Of a stretch of 64,000 bases of DNA, positions 49,271 through 62,270 are shown piece after piece. The first letter of the stretch is position 1, and each line of letters starts with the position of its first letter. This stretch comes from Manis javanica. Taxonomy: Eukaryota > Chordata > Mammalia > Pholidota > Manidae. Below the pieces are notes generated by a model. It did no database searches and was not told where the DNA came from. It saw only the letters and a program-made list of their open reading frames with translations. Position numbers and translations under genes: made by a program. Where the stretch lies: NCBI RefSeq assembly GCF_040802235.1, contig NW_027332182.1:434001-498000 (forward strand), in the 5' to 3' direction.

Positions 49271-49509
49271 AAAAACCCACTAAGCACATTGCACAGAATT
49301 TCAGGAGAGTGTATAGCATATAAATAACTTAAGGGATTAAAGAATGGAATGATAACTTTCAGTCTAACAAGACATCTAGTATCAAGGTATCTGCCCACCT
49401 AGTACTGATCATTACTCCTGGAGAAGTTGGCAGCCATCATCTCAAGCGAGTGATCAAAATTAGTATCAATAGCAGTGAAATTGTCATAGTGTGTCTCCTT
49501 TTGTTCTTG
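49271..49509. other. Spacer between L1 fragments
   Basis: No feature recognised. Confidence 0.4.
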
Positions 49510-50110
49510 CATTATTTTTCCCTAGATTTATTTAGGTATTATTGAAACAAAACGTAAGTAGACTTAAGGTGTATAATGTTATAGACACAAATGTATTGAA
49601 AAATTGTTCCTAATGTAAGGTTAGTTAACACTTTAAGTCCTCACATAATTATGATTTGTGTGTGTAGTGATAATATGACCTACTTTATTAATAACCCCCA
49701 AGTATATACACAGTATTGTTAATTATAGTTATGATGCTGTACGTTAGATAAATGGCTTTTATTTATTTGTCTTACAGCTGGGAATTTGTTCCATGTGACC
49801 AACTACTCCAAATTTCTCCCTCATCCAAGACCCAACAATCAACATTTGATGCTCTGTTTCTATGAGTTCAGCTTCTTTAGACTCGTCATATAAATATAAA
49901 CAGAGTGTTATTCTTTGTATGTCTCACTTATTTCACTCAGTATAATGCCTCCAAGGTCTATCCAAATTATTGAGAAAGGCAAAATTTCCTTTTATAGAAC
50001 TGCATAATATTTCATTACATATATATCTATTATGTATATGAAGTCCATCATTCATTGAAGGACAGTTAGGATTTCCACATCTAGATGTTTCCACAATGTG
50101 GGATTCACAT
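49510..50110 (-). mobile_element. Old L1M 3' region, minus strand
   Basis: The plus strand reads TATTTAGGTATTATTGAAAC, then ATGAGTTCAGCTTCTTTAGA and CACTTATTTCACTCAGTATA, the antisense signature of an old L1M 3' UTR and ORF2 end. Confidence 0.7.
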
Positions 50111-50159
50111 AAAAATCAAGTATAAAAATCAAACGAATAATCATAATTGACCTGATTGT

Positions 50160-50410
50160 TTATAGTTCATGATGCGTGATAAAAACCAAAAGTTTCTGTG
50201 ATGACTGCCCTTGCACTGTTCACCATGTAAGAACTTGTTTACCATGTAAAAACTTGTTCGTTATGCCTCAGAAGATTGGAGACTGTTGAGAATTAGGCTT
50301 GGGGTTGATTAATGATTGTGCATTGAGTCCCCTATACAGAATTTTATTGCTGTTAACAACCATATGATCAATAAATATGAGAGATGCCCTCTCAAAAAAA
50401 GAAAGAAAAG
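50160..50410 (+). repeat. Retroposon-like unit with poly-A tail
   Basis: A compact unit ending in an A-rich tail (AAAAAAAGAAAGAAAAGAAA, 50395-50414) with AATAAA about 25 bases before it (ATGATCAATAAATATGAG). Near 50220-50265 there is a short internal repeat of CCATGTAA/GAACTTG-like units. This arrangement is that of a retroposed polyadenylated transcript or a small repeat family; I cannot name it. Confidence 0.4.
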
Positions 50411-51480
50411 AAAACGCTGGATTTTTGAAATGCTGTGAAATAAAGTAGATTTTGGCAAGAGGTCAGGTATGTAAGAGCAGCTCATTTTACTTACACCACA
50501 ACTTTTTAGTTGTTTAACAAAAGTGGATGACAGATGGAATAATTCCAATATACATGCATTCTCTGGCAGGTCTGATTTGCTTTTGTTCTTCTAAGACAAA
50601 TAGAGTGAGCAAAAGCACATAGTTAGCATGCAAGGCTTATGTTTCCTGTTCTCTTAACCGAAAATGATTAAATTAAGTTTCTCTGTATTTCATGTAGTTG
50701 TTCTTCAGTTGTGTATAACATGCCATCTCTTCAATATCAATTTGCTCCTTTTCTCTTGCATTCTGAAAGGAAATGAAAGCATAAATTTGTTCTGGAAATG
50801 TGCAAAAGAAATTGAGATGCTGGATAAATAGAAGGGTTGAGAATTGGTTTGGTTGATACTTTATGTTTCTCTAAAAAATCAACTTATTGGTAATAAAAGA
50901 TAAATTGCTTATTCATACTGTTAAGTAAAAATAAGCAAAATATGGTAATAGTTGAAAGTTCTCTCATTGTCTTCCAATGATAATGCTGCACAACTCCACA
51001 TCTCTAATTCATTGACTTTGTAACTGTTGATGGAGTAAAATGCTTCATTACATTCTATCACTGGGACCTTTATTTTTTTTAAATTTACTATGTTCCCTTA
51101 TGTTCCCAAAGACCCATGACAGTGCTGGTTTAACTCAGTCTTGAGTGAGGAATCGTGGGTCCCACCAGATTAACTGCAGCTTCTCTAACACTCATGGGTT
51201 CAACACCCTAATCACTGTACTGAAAGGCTCATACCCGGGAATTCTGGGTCCATTTTTAACTCGTCAGCATCCCCGCCTGTTTAAAATTGATATCCTGCCT
51301 GTGCATTCAGACTTCTCCCCTACTATCTGAGTCTGACCGGTAGTCTACATGAGCTGCCACTTAAGATTATGCCTGTGGCTTCCTGCCTTTGCCAACACCA
51401 GTCTTCACCTCTGGTTTAATTCGAGGGTACTGACTTGTGAAGTTTCAGTTCCATTTTTATAAGCCTCAGGAATTAAACAC
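50411..51480. other. Intergenic DNA, nothing recognised
   Basis: No gene seen. The patch at 51100-51460 is less AT-rich (a frame at 51145-51330 has no known motif) and may be an old LTR or exon-like repeat. Confidence 0.35.
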
Positions 51481-51930
51481 TTAAATATTTATTTTAATTA
51501 GGTTATGAATACATAGGCTACAGTGTTTAAAATAGACCAAAGATAAACATTGTAAAAAGTAACAGTCCTTTTTGGAGAAGGGAAAGAGGGATGAAGAGGC
51601 AGAACACAGTCCCCTGATTTTTAGGACAATGACACTGCCCTGTGTGATACTGTAATGGTAGATACACACCATTACACATTTCTCAAAACCCACACAGAGT
51701 AACACAAAAAGTGAACCCGAATGTAAACTGTGAACTTTGGTTGATAATAAGTATCAGTATGAGTTCATCAACTGTAACAAACATACTACACTAATGCAAG
51801 TATTTAATAATAAGAGAAACTTTTGGGGAAGGGGGCAGAATGTCATATGGGAGTTCTAATTTTTGCTCATTTTTCCGTAAACCTAAACCTGCTCTAAAAA
51901 ATAAAGTCTATTAATTTAAAAAAAAGTATA
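51481..51930 (+). mobile_element. Old L1M 3' UTR
   Basis: Contains GGGATGAAGAGGCAGAACAC, CCTGATTTTTAGGACAATGA, TGTGTGATACTGTAATGGTA, GTGAACCCGAATGTAAACT and the ending AACCTGCTCTAAAAAATAAA before an A-rich tail. This sequence order is characteristic of old L1M 3' UTRs on the plus strand. Confidence 0.75.
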
Positions 51931-52650
51931 TGTCATTAGACATTTCTGAATTTCTCTTCCTTATAATATAAGCTGGTCCTCTTGATTTTATGCTGATAAG
52001 ACTATAAAATGTCCAAACCATGACAATTCAGTTAATGTATAATTATGGTTTGTAGTTTTCTTTTTTCATATTTGTCTAGTTTTTGTAGTTTGACCTCCCA
52101 GAATGAGTTTAGAATTATTCCTTCCTCTTCCATTTTTCTGGAATACTTTCAAAAGAGTATTAGCTCTTTAAAAGTTTGATAGAATTAACCCATTAAGCTG
52201 TCTGGTTGTGGAATTTTGTTTATTGGGAATTTTGTGATTACCAATTCAATCTTGTTAGAAGTAATTGGTCTGTTCATGTTTTCAGTTTATTCCTGGGTAA
52301 GTCTTGAAAGATTGTATGTTTCTAGGAATTTATACCTGTCTTTTAGGTTGTCAAATTTATTGGCATATCATTTCCCATGTGATTTTCTTATAATTGTTTG
52401 TTTTTCTGTGTCAGTGGTAACTTCCTTTTACATTACTGCTCTTTTCTTTATGTTTCCCGTCTCTTTCTTTTCATTGATATCTCTGCCTAAGAGTTTGTCT
52501 ATCATATATGTTGTAGAAATATATATTACACACTTCTGAATTTCTGTGTTCTTTGTAGCATGAGATAAGTTGGTCTTTAATTTTATGCTGATGAGACTAT
52601 AAATTTTCCAAAAAATAAAACTTCAGTCAATGTGATATGTTGATGTCATT
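51931..52650. repeat. L1 fragment between ~100-bp direct repeats
   Basis: An antisense L1 ORF2 piece occupies about 52041-52520 (minus strand; for example CCTTCCTCTTCCATTTTTCT and GGTTGTCAAATTTATTGGCA). It is flanked by diverged direct repeats: TTCTGAATTTCTCTTCCTTA with GATTTTATGCTGATAAGACT on the left (51946-52010) and TTCTGAATTTCTGTGTTCTT with ATTTTATGCTGATGAGACTA on the right (52535-52600). Confidence 0.65.
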
Positions 52651-54633
52651 AAACACAACTATGCAGCCAACACATACAAGATTTGGTTCTAGTGTGACTT
52701 TTCTAGATGTTTATGTTATATGCATGATCTGCTGCAATTAATATTTTGTCTATACCAGGGGTGGAATGTGGTATATGAGGAAGAACAACTCCATCCACGC
52801 ATTTGTTACTAAAGAGGACATGATTGTTTGGGACCATAGATAGTCAGAAATTATGATAATTTCCATGGATGCCTTGAGCACAATTTTCAGTTAATATTCT
52901 TTAACCATTCTACATTTGAGAGTTTTATTTATCTCTAAAGTATGAGAGGTAGGTTATAGCTTCTTAATTTTGTCACCTATTCAATAATGAATTCTTGGCT
53001 TTTCTTCTTTTAGAAGCCAGGTATGTTTCAATAGATCTGTTAAAATGGCTATACTTGGAGGAGCCCTGTGGACCAGCAATCTAAGATAAAGGAATATGCC
53101 CAGGGAGATATGAGATAAACTGAGGTTCTGGTTACATTTGGTTTCCATAACAGATTTTTTGATAACATGATCCTTAAAAAAACCATACACTTCACTGTTT
53201 CTTGGAATTAATATTATTGAAAACTTAGCTTCTATCCACTTCAAGAGCATTAGCCTGACTCTGAAAGGAAAACTCACATTGAACTTCAAGATGAGTTTAG
53301 GCACAGATGACATAAATAACACAAAGGAAGGATGTCAATCTTAATACTCCCTCTATTCCTGGAAATGTCATCATTTCATTCAATTCAGCTATATTCTCCA
53401 AACACATTAGACTGGTTGTATATTCATTATATTTGTTCTATTATTAATTCAAACAGATAAAGGTTTTTTTTAAAGTTAAGGTAATTGTTTTCATTATTCT
53501 ATAAACTAGAAAACTATTAATAACAAATTTTCGTTTCACAGGTACAGAGCTAATCTTTGAATCCTTTTCTGTCTAGGTTCATTCACATAGAATTACATAA
53601 TTTTGATTCATGTGTTTCTAATAATTTATTTGCTCTTCAACAATTCTCTGATATGAGTTTAATCTCACAAATGGAGACATGAAAAATTTTAAATTGCTTC
53701 AAATAATTCTTAAAAATCATTTATTCCTTATTTTCTGCAAGTGGGAACACATAGGCTTTATGTTATGAAAGTAGATGAGCCACTCCCTATCTTGTCAGAT
53801 GCTATATTAGCCAAAGTTTCCTGAAAGGTATTATTTTGTTCTCATAATTTTTCATTCATGCAATTATTCCATTATCTAAGTCTGAACTATTAAAAGATGT
53901 GATACAAGAGTAAACATGACATAGACTCTATTATTCAAGGGCCTTGCAGGTTAATTTAAAAATACATAAATTAAGGATCAATTGAATTGCTACAGCTTAA
54001 TTGTTTTGACAACGATAAAGGGCTCTGGGACACACACCCAAAATAAGCTGGAATGAGTCTTAGGGAGGTTGTAAAGCCCAAAGAAAGTGGAATATAGATT
54101 ATAACTACTACTCTTGATAGTAAAAAAAAAAGAGTGTTTCAATAATTTTACATTTGGCATTTTCGTGATGATCTTACACCCCATGTGAATTGCTAAAGAA
54201 CAGTCAAAAATATCTGTGAAGAAATGATACCAAAATAAAAAATAAAATAAAATGAAAAAATAAAAAAAAGAAATATTAGTTTCACTTATTTATAAGTGTA
54301 TGATGAATCATGGGAAAAACAACATCTTATGAATCTCAGTTTATTCATTGGTAAACAGATAGTATGATTTCCAGGGGAATTGAATGAAAATGAATTAGAG
54401 AATGTATGACATAGTTTAGTTTGGGCATGATAAAATGTTTCTGTTTTAATATGGAATTTAATTATTCTTGAACTAATTTGATGGTGATGAATCAATGGAA
54501 CCAATATGATTACACCATATCCCAAATAAATTGTATTTATTATATTTTAACAGAAAAAAAAATCCAACATGGATTGATGGCCTGATTAAATCTGGTTTGT
54601 GAGCTTCATGCTTCTGTAAACCACAAGATCTAC
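52651..54633. other. Upstream DNA of OR1-like pseudogene
   Basis: AT-rich with no recognised gene. A 113-codon minus frame at 52981-53322 has no known motif. An A-rich low-complexity tract lies at 54234-54275. Confidence 0.4.
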
Positions 54634-55547
54634 ATGCAGGTGATGGAATTTTTGAAGGGGCTAAACCAGACCAGTGCTGTGGAGTTCCTTCTCAAGGGGT
54701 TATCTGATGACCCAGCTGAACAGCCGCTCCTGTTTTCCCTGCTCCTCTGCATTTATCTGACCAGCATGGCTGGAAACCTGCTGATCATCCTAACAATCAT
54801 CTCAAATGCTTGTTTTCACTCCCCATGTATTTCCTCCTTAGCAATTTGTCCTTGATTGATCTCTGTTTGTCTCCCACTACAGTTCCCAAAATTCTTATAG
54901 ACATCCAGACAGGAAATTCCACCATCTCTTTCAATAGCTGCATGATGCAAATGTACCTGTTTATCTGCTTCTCATTGTTAGATACATTGCTTCTCCCTAT
55001 CACGTCCTATGACCGTTTTGTGGCCGTCTGCCTCCCTCTGTCCTACTTATCCATTATGACTCCCAAATTTTGTACCTATCTGCTGGCCAGCTCCTGGATC
55101 TCTGCCGTCTTGAGTGCACAGATACACACCATCTTATTGGTGCAATTACCCTTCTGTAAGGATAACAAAATTTCTCAGTTCTTCTGTGATATTCATCCAT
55201 TGCTAAAGTTGTCCTGTTCAGATACCCACATCAATGAGTTATTTATTTGTACTGAGGGGGGACTTGTAGTGGTGGTGAGCTTTACCTGTATTTTAGTTTC
55301 TTAGAGACTCATTGGTTGTACTATAGTCAAAATACCATCAACCACAGGGAGGTTTAAAGCATTCTCCTCATGTTCTTCTTACATCTGTGTGGTCCTCTTG
55401 TTTTTTGGTACAATAATTGGTGTTTATTTATGTCCCTCCACCTTCCACACAGCTGAAACAGACAAAGCAGCGGCTGTAATGTGCACCTTGTTAAACCCTT
55501 TTATCTATAGTCTAAGGAATAGTAATCTGACAGGAGTTCTTTGGTAA
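54634..55547 (+). pseudogene. Olfactory receptor pseudogene, OR1-like
   Basis: A plus-strand OR from a different family than the OR14-like trio. It begins normally (Met at 54634, or better 54643; sequon NQT, AVEFLLKGLSDDP, then GNLLIIL in TM1). A one-base deletion in the CACTCCCCATG segment near 54825 shifts the frame at the PMYFL motif; the second frame runs to 55304 with SYDRFVAVCLPLSY (DRF in place of DRY, CLP in place of CHP) and KISQFFCD. A TAG at 55302-55304 ends TM5. The frame then continues through GRFKAFSSC (TM6) to NPFIYSLRN, with several residues missing before TM7, and a stop at 55545-55547. The LKLSCSDTHINEL segment suggests OR1. Not functional. Confidence 0.85.
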
Positions 55548-57167
55548 ACCATCCAAAAGAAATTGTTTATATGATGTATTTCAAGGTGTGGGGACTTTTC
55601 AGGTGAACACATAAATGAGTCAGTAATTGTATTAAATGTTCCCATTTTCATCTGCATTTTGTGACTGCAAGGCTTACTTATAGTTTCTTCAGTAAATTAT
55701 ATTATTTGTGTATAACAATTTATGAATTATAATATCTTAACACAACTGTTAGCATACAATTTTTAAGTACATAAACCTGAGTATCATAAATATGGTAGAT
55801 GCTGTAGAAAAAAATTTCTAATTCTTAGGAATTCTACAAACCTAACTTATCCTAAAATGTCAGATGAATCTCAAATATGGTTATTCTAAAATTTATTCTA
55901 TTGGATACGATCAAATATTGTGTAATAACATTATTCAAAAGGGAATAATTACACTTATTTGATATTAGATCTGATTGTATTTAGGTAGATTCTTTTGGAT
56001 ATTCTAAGTGTAAAGTCAGATCATTGCAAAAAGAAATATATCAATTCATTTCCAATTTTCGTTATCTTTTCAGTATATTTTAGGTGAATTGCATTGGTAA
56101 TAAACACTAATACATATAAAAAAAGCAGGTGTAGTGGCCATCCTGCTTCATTTACTTTCAATTTTACCATGTTTTTATTTTCAACTTTTTTATTTTCAGT
56201 TTTATCATGTTTTGAAGATGTTGGAATGTGTTTTTATATACATATATAAAATAATGTATATAATTACTTTATTTTACATATATAAATTTTCTTTCCTAGA
56301 TATTTTGCATATATATAATTTTATATAATATATCCATATAGTATTTTCTATTTTCTCTCTCTCTCTCTTTCTCTCTCTATATATTTATTAATCTAATTTC
56401 CATTTTCCTTTGGTTTATGTGTGCATCTGTGTTCTGTATGTATGTTTACTTCGGGTAAAGAGGGACAGTGGTCAGCAATAGGTGTTAAATATGTCATATA
56501 CCTTTCAATGTCTAAAAATTTGGTCATGTAACTTTTCTCCCTTGATCTATGGCTTTAATACATGTGAGGATAAGGCAATTCTTACTTCAAAATATGCTGG
56601 TTGGGTTGTACCAAATGTCCTCGTTTCACATCCATGCACGTATGTATGCAGCAGAAATAAATTGTGATTAATAGTATTGGCTGAATCCTGACAACACATG
56701 CCTAAAACTTGATGTTCATGGTGTCATGCCCCCTCTGCAACTCTCACACCCCCACTGCAAAATACCTGTAATCTCAAGAAATAAAGTGTCCATCATAGTT
56801 GTACTAACACTAAGGGTCTCATATCCCAGTGATGAGATTGCAAAGGGGTCAAGTTTGATGAGTATGAAACAGATGATCCAGGATAGAGAGTGGATAAGTA
56901 CTGTCTATCTATATTCCTCATAATATTCCATATAATAACAAAAAATGGAAACCCACCAACGAGTTTTAAGCTGGTAGCAAAAAGGTCAAATGTGAATGGT
57001 GCATCAAACAGATAAGTGTTACATACACCTATGCTCACATGTGTTTTCTTCTAAAATATTTAGTAATTTATATTTTAAATTTAGAATTACAATGCAGCTG
57101 ATATTATCTGTGGTGTTCATGATTTCTAAGATACATTTTCAATATGGATGTTTAATTGATGGGACAT
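55548..57167. other. Intergenic DNA with microsatellites
   Basis: AT-rich. A TC/TA-type low-complexity tract lies at 56353-56385. No gene recognised; the 81-codon minus frame at 56793-57038 has no known motif. Confidence 0.45.
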
Positions 57168-57516
57168 CTTTTTTCTTTTTTTGCTTTTTCTTATTCGTTT
57201 TATTTTGGTATCATTAATCTACAATTACATGAAGGTCATTATGGTTACTAGGCTCCCCCTGCGCCATGTGCCCCCCACATACCGGTCACAGTCAATGTCC
57301 ATCAACATACTAAAATGCTGTAAAATCACTACTTGTCTTCTCTGTGTTGCACAGCCCTCCCCGTGCCCCCCCCCCACACTATACATGCTAATCGTAATGC
57401 CCCCTATCTTTTCTTCCCACCCGTCCTCCCCATTCCCTTTGCCTTTGGTAACTATTACTCCATTCTTGGGTTCTGTGCTCCTGCTGCTGTTTTGTTCCTT
57501 CAGATTTCTTTTGTTC

Positions 57517-60500
57517 TTATACTCCACATATGAGGGAAATCATTTGGTACTTGTCTCTCTCCACGTGGCTTATTTCACTGAGCATAATACCCTCTAGCTC
57601 CATCCATGTCGTTGCGAATGGTAGGATTTGTTTTTTACTAATGGCGGAGTAACATAACATTGCGTATATGTACCACGTCTTCTTTATCCATTCATCTACT
57701 GATGGACATTTAGGTTGCTTCCATTTCTTGAGTATTGTAAATAGCGCAGCGATTAACAAAGGGGTGCATCTGTCTTTTTCAAACTGGAGTGCTGCATTCT
57801 TGGGGTAAATTCCTAGAAGTGGAATTCCTGGGTCAAACGGTATTTCTATTTTGTACATTTTGCGGAACCTCCATACTGCTTTCCACATGGTTGAACTAAT
57901 TTACATTCCCACCAGCAGTGTAGGAGGGTTCCCCTTTCTCCACAGCCTCGCCAACATTTGTTATTGTTTGTCTTTTGGATGACAGCCATCCTAACTTGTG
58001 TGAGATGGCAGCTATCCTTACTGGTGTGAGGAGACACCTCACTGTAGTTTTAATTTGCATTTCTCTGATAATTAGTGATGTGGAGCATCTTTTCATGTGT
58101 CTGTTGGCCATCTGAATTTCTTCTTGAGAGAACTGTCTATTCAGCTTCTCTGCCCATTTTTTAATTGGATTATTTGCCTTTTCTTTGTTAAGGTGTGTGT
58201 GCTCTATATATTTTGGATGTCAACCCTTTATCGAATCTGTCATTTATGAATATATTCTCCCATACTGTAGGATACCATTTTGTACTATTGATGATGTCCT
58301 TTGCTGTACAGAAGCTTTTCAGCCTGATATAGTCCCATTTGTTCATTTTTGCATTTGTTTCCCTTACCCAGAGAGATACGATCAAGAAGAGGTCACTCAT
58401 GTTTATGTCTAAGAGATTTTTGCCTATGTTTTTTCCTAAGAGTTTTATGGTTTCATGACTTACATTCAAGTCTTTGATCCATTTCTAATTTACTTTTGTG
58501 AATGAGGTTACACAGTGATCCAGTTTCATTCTCTTACATGTAGCTGTCCAGTTTTGCCAGCACCATCTGTTGAAGAGACTGTCATTTCCCCATTGTATGT
58601 CCATGGCCCCTTTATCGAATATTAGTTGACCAGATATGTTTGGGTTAATGCTTGGAGTGTCTATTCTGTTCCATTAGTCTGTGGTTCTGTTCTTGTGCCA
58701 GAACCAAATTGTCTTGACTTACTGTGGCTTTGTAGTAGAGCTTGAAGTTGAGGAGTGAGATACACCCCCCACTTTATTCTTCCTTCTCAGTGTTGCTTTA
58801 GCTATTCGGGGTCTTTGCTGTTTCCATATGAATTTTTGAACTATTTGTTCCAGTTCATTGAAGAATTCTGTTGGTAGTTTGATAGGGATTGCATCAAATC
58901 TGTATATTGCGCTGTGTAGGATGGCCATTTTGACAACATTAATTCTCCCTTGCCAGGAGCATGGGATGAGTTTCCATTTGTTAGTGACCTCTTTAATTTC
59001 TCTTAAGAGTGTCTTATAGTTTTCAGGGTGTAAGTCTTTCACTTCCTTGGTTAGGTGTATTCCTGGGTATTTTATTCTTTTTGATGCTATTGTGAATGGA
59101 ATTGTCTTCCTGATTTCTCTTTCTATTAGTTTATTGTTAGTGTATAGGAAAGCCACAAATTTCTGTGTGTTAATTTTGTATCGTGCAACTTTACTAAATT
59201 TTGATATTTGCTCTAGTAGTTTCAGAGTGGAGTCTTTAGGGTTTTTTATGTACAATATCATGTCTTCTGCAAATAGTGACAGTTTAACTTCTTCTTTACC
59301 AATCTGGATTCCTGGTATTTCTTTGTTTTGTCTAATTGCCATGGCTAGGGCCTCCAGTACCATGTTGAATGACAGTGGGGAGAGTGGGCATTCCTGTCTT
59401 GTTCCCGATTGCAGATGAAAAGCTTTCAGCTTCTCACTGTTCAGTATGATGTTGGCTGTGGGTTTATCATATATGGCCTTTATTATGTTGAGATACTTGC
59501 CCTCTATACCTATTTTGTGGAGATTTTTTATCATGAATGGTTGTTGAATTTTTTCGAGTGCATTTTCAGCATCTATGGAGATGATCAAGAGGTTTTTGTC
59601 TCTTTTTTTGTTGATGTGGTGGATGATGTTGATGGATTTTCGAATGCTGTACCATCCTTGCATCCCTGGGATGAATCCCACTTAGTCATGGTGTATGATC
59701 CTTTTGATGTCTTTTTGAATTTGGTTTGCTAATATTTTGTGGAGTATTTTTACATCTACGTTCATCAGGGATATTGGTCTGTAGTTTTCTTTTTTGGTGG
59801 GGTCTTTGCCTGGTTTTTTCATTAGGGTGATGTTTGGCTTCATAGAATGAGTTTGGGACTATTCCCTCCTCTTCTATTTTTTGGAAAACTTTGAGGAGAA
59901 TGGGTATTATATCTTCCCTGTATGTCTGATAAAATTCCGAGGTAAATCCATCTGTCCTGGTGGTTTTGTTCTTTGGTAGTTTTTTTTATTACAGCTTCAA
60001 TTTCGTTGCTGGTAATTGTTCTGTTTAGATTTTCTGTTTCTTTCTGGGTCTGTCTTGGAAGGTTGTATTCCTCTAAGAGGTTGTCCATTTCTCCTAGGTT
60101 TCCCAGCTTGTTAGTATATAGGTTTTCACAGTACTCTCTAAAATTCTTTGTATTTTTGTGGGGTATGTCGTGATTTTTCCTTTCTCATTTCTGATTCTGT
60201 TGATTTGTGTTGACTGTCTTTTCCTTTTAATAAGTCTGACTAGAGGCTTATTTATTTGGTTTATTTTCTCGAGGAACCAGCTCTTGGTTTCATTGATTTT
60301 TGCTATTGTTTTATTCTTCACAATTTTATTTATTTCTTCTCTGATCTTTATTATGTCCCTCCTTCTGCTGACCTTAGGCCTCTTTTGTTCTTCTTTTTTC
60401 AATTTCAATAATTGTGATATTAGACCATTCTTTTGGGATCGTTCTGCCTTCTTTAAATATTCCTGGATTGCTATATACTTTCCTCTTAAGACTGCTTTTG

Positions 60501-61389
60501 CTGTACCCCACAGTAGTTGGGGCTTTCTGTTGTTGTTGTTTGTTTCCATATATTGCTGGATCTCCATTTTAAATTGGTCATTGATCCATTGATTATTTAG
60601 GAGCATGTTGTTAAGCCTTCATGTGTTTGTTACCCTTTTTAATTTCTTTGTACAATTTATATCTTGTTTTATGCCTTTGTGCTCTGAAAAGTCGATTGGT
60701 AGGATTTCAATCTTTTTGAATTTACTGAGGCTTTTTTTGTGTCCTAATATGTGGTCTATTCTGGAGAATGTTCCATGTGCACTTGAGAAGAATGTGTATC
60801 CTGTTGCTTTTGGATATAGAGTTCTGTAGATGTCTATTAGGTCCATCTGTTCTAGTGTGTTGTTCAGTGCCTCTGTGTCCTTACTTATTTTCTGTCTTGT
60901 GGATCTGTCCTTTGGAGTGAGTGGTGTGTTGAAGTCTCCCAGAATGAATGCATTGCATTCTGTTTCCTCCTTTAGTTCTGCTAGTATTTGTTTCACATAT
61001 GTTGGTGCTCCTGTATTGGGTGCATATATTTTATAATGGTTATATCCTCTTGTTGGACTGAGCCCTTTAACATTATGTAATGTCCTTCTTTATCTATTGT
61101 TACTTTCCTTATTTTGAAGTCTGTTTTGTCTGCTACTAGAATTGCAACATCTGCTGTTTTCTTTGTTGTTTGCATGAAATATCTTTTTCCATCCCTTGAC
61201 TTTAAGTCTGTGCATGTCTTTGGGTTTGAGGTGAGTCTCTTGTAAGCAGCATATGGATGGGTCTTGCTTCTTTATCCATTCTATTGCTCTGTGTCTTTTG
61301 ATTGGTGCATTCAGTCCATTTACATTTAGGGTGATTATTGAAAGGTTTGTACTTATTGCCATTGCAGGCTTTAAGTTTGTGGTTACCAA
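57517..61389 (-). pseudogene. L1 ORF2 pseudogene
   Basis: The endonuclease begins at 61389 (NLSIITLNVNGLNAPIKRHR, ICCLQETHLKP) and a frameshift follows within 100 codons. Its second half lies at 60619-60996 (FILGDFNTPLTPKDRSTRQK, HILGHKK). The RT covers 58719-59681 in one 320-codon frame with [14 protein letters not shown] and the catalytic box reading FAED (Glu codon at 59265-59267) where active L1 has FADD. The C-terminal piece at 57517-57888 ends near KCPSVDEWIKKTWYIYA. At least five frameshifts or stops separate these parts. Confidence 0.9.
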
Positions 61390-61559
61390 AGGTTCAAGGT
61401 TAGCTTCTTTACTATCTTACTAAGTTAACTCGCTTATTGAGCTATTATAAACATGGTATGATGATTCTTTATTTCTCTCTCTTCTTATTCCTTCTCCTCC
61501 CTTCTTCATATGTTGGGTGTTTTTTTCTGTGCTCTTTTTAGCAGTGCTCCCATCTAGAG

Positions 61560-62270
61560 CAGTCCCTGTAAGATGCCCTGTAGAGGTGGTTTGTGGGAAG
61601 CAAATTCTCTCAACTTTTGCTTGTCTGGGAATTGTTTGGTCCCTCCTTCATATTTAAATGATATTCGTGCTGGATACAGTAGTCTTGGTTAAAGGCCCTT
61701 CTGTTTCATTGCATTAAGTATATCATGCCATTCTCTTCTGGCCTGTAGGGTTTCTGTTGAGAAGACTGATGATAGCCTGACGGGTTTTTCTTTGTAGGTA
61801 ACCTTTTTCTCTCTGGCTTCCTTTAATACTTTGTCCTTGTCTTTGATCTTAACATTTTAATTATTATGTTTCTTGTTGTTGCCCTCCTTGGATCCCTGTC
61901 ATGGGAGTTCTGTGTACCTCTGTGATCTGAAAGGTCTTTTCTTCCCCTAGTTTTGGGAAGTTTTCAGCAATTATTTCTTCAAAGACACTTTCTGTCCATT
62001 TTTCTCATCTTCTTCTTGTACCCCTATAATGCGGATATTGTTCCATTTTGATTGGTCACTCAGCTCACTTAGAATTCTTTCATTCTTGGAAAACCTTATA
62101 TCTCTCTCTGTATCAGCTTCTCTGCATTCCTGTTCTCTGTTTTCTTGTTCACTAATGGTCTCTTGCATCTCATCCATTCTGTTTTGAAGTCCTTCCAGAG
62201 CTTGTTTTATTTCTGTATTCTCTCTCCTTAGTTCTTGCATATTTCTCTGCAAGTCCATCAGCATGGTTAT
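61560..62270 (-). pseudogene. L1 ORF1 pseudogene
   Basis: The 97-codon frame at 61971-62264 has a coiled coil (LQRNMQELRRENTEIKQALE, then LQNRMDEMQETISEQENREQ) and the start of the RNA-binding domain (SKWNNIRIIGVQEEDEKNGQ). Frameshifts follow; the rest of the domain and the C-terminal part are recognisable down to about 61560 in broken frames. The protein would coat L1 RNA as a trimer. The first part of the coiled coil upstream of 62264 is not open. Confidence 0.75.

Noticed and set aside
52216..52539. 107-codon hydrophobic plus-strand frame resembling a membrane protein
   Set aside because: It is antisense to an L1 ORF2 fragment.
60158..60592. 144-codon plus-strand frame rich in hydrophobic residues
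   Set aside because: It lies antisense to L1 ORF2; such hydrophobic frames are a known shadow of the Lys/Asn-rich ORF2 coding strand.
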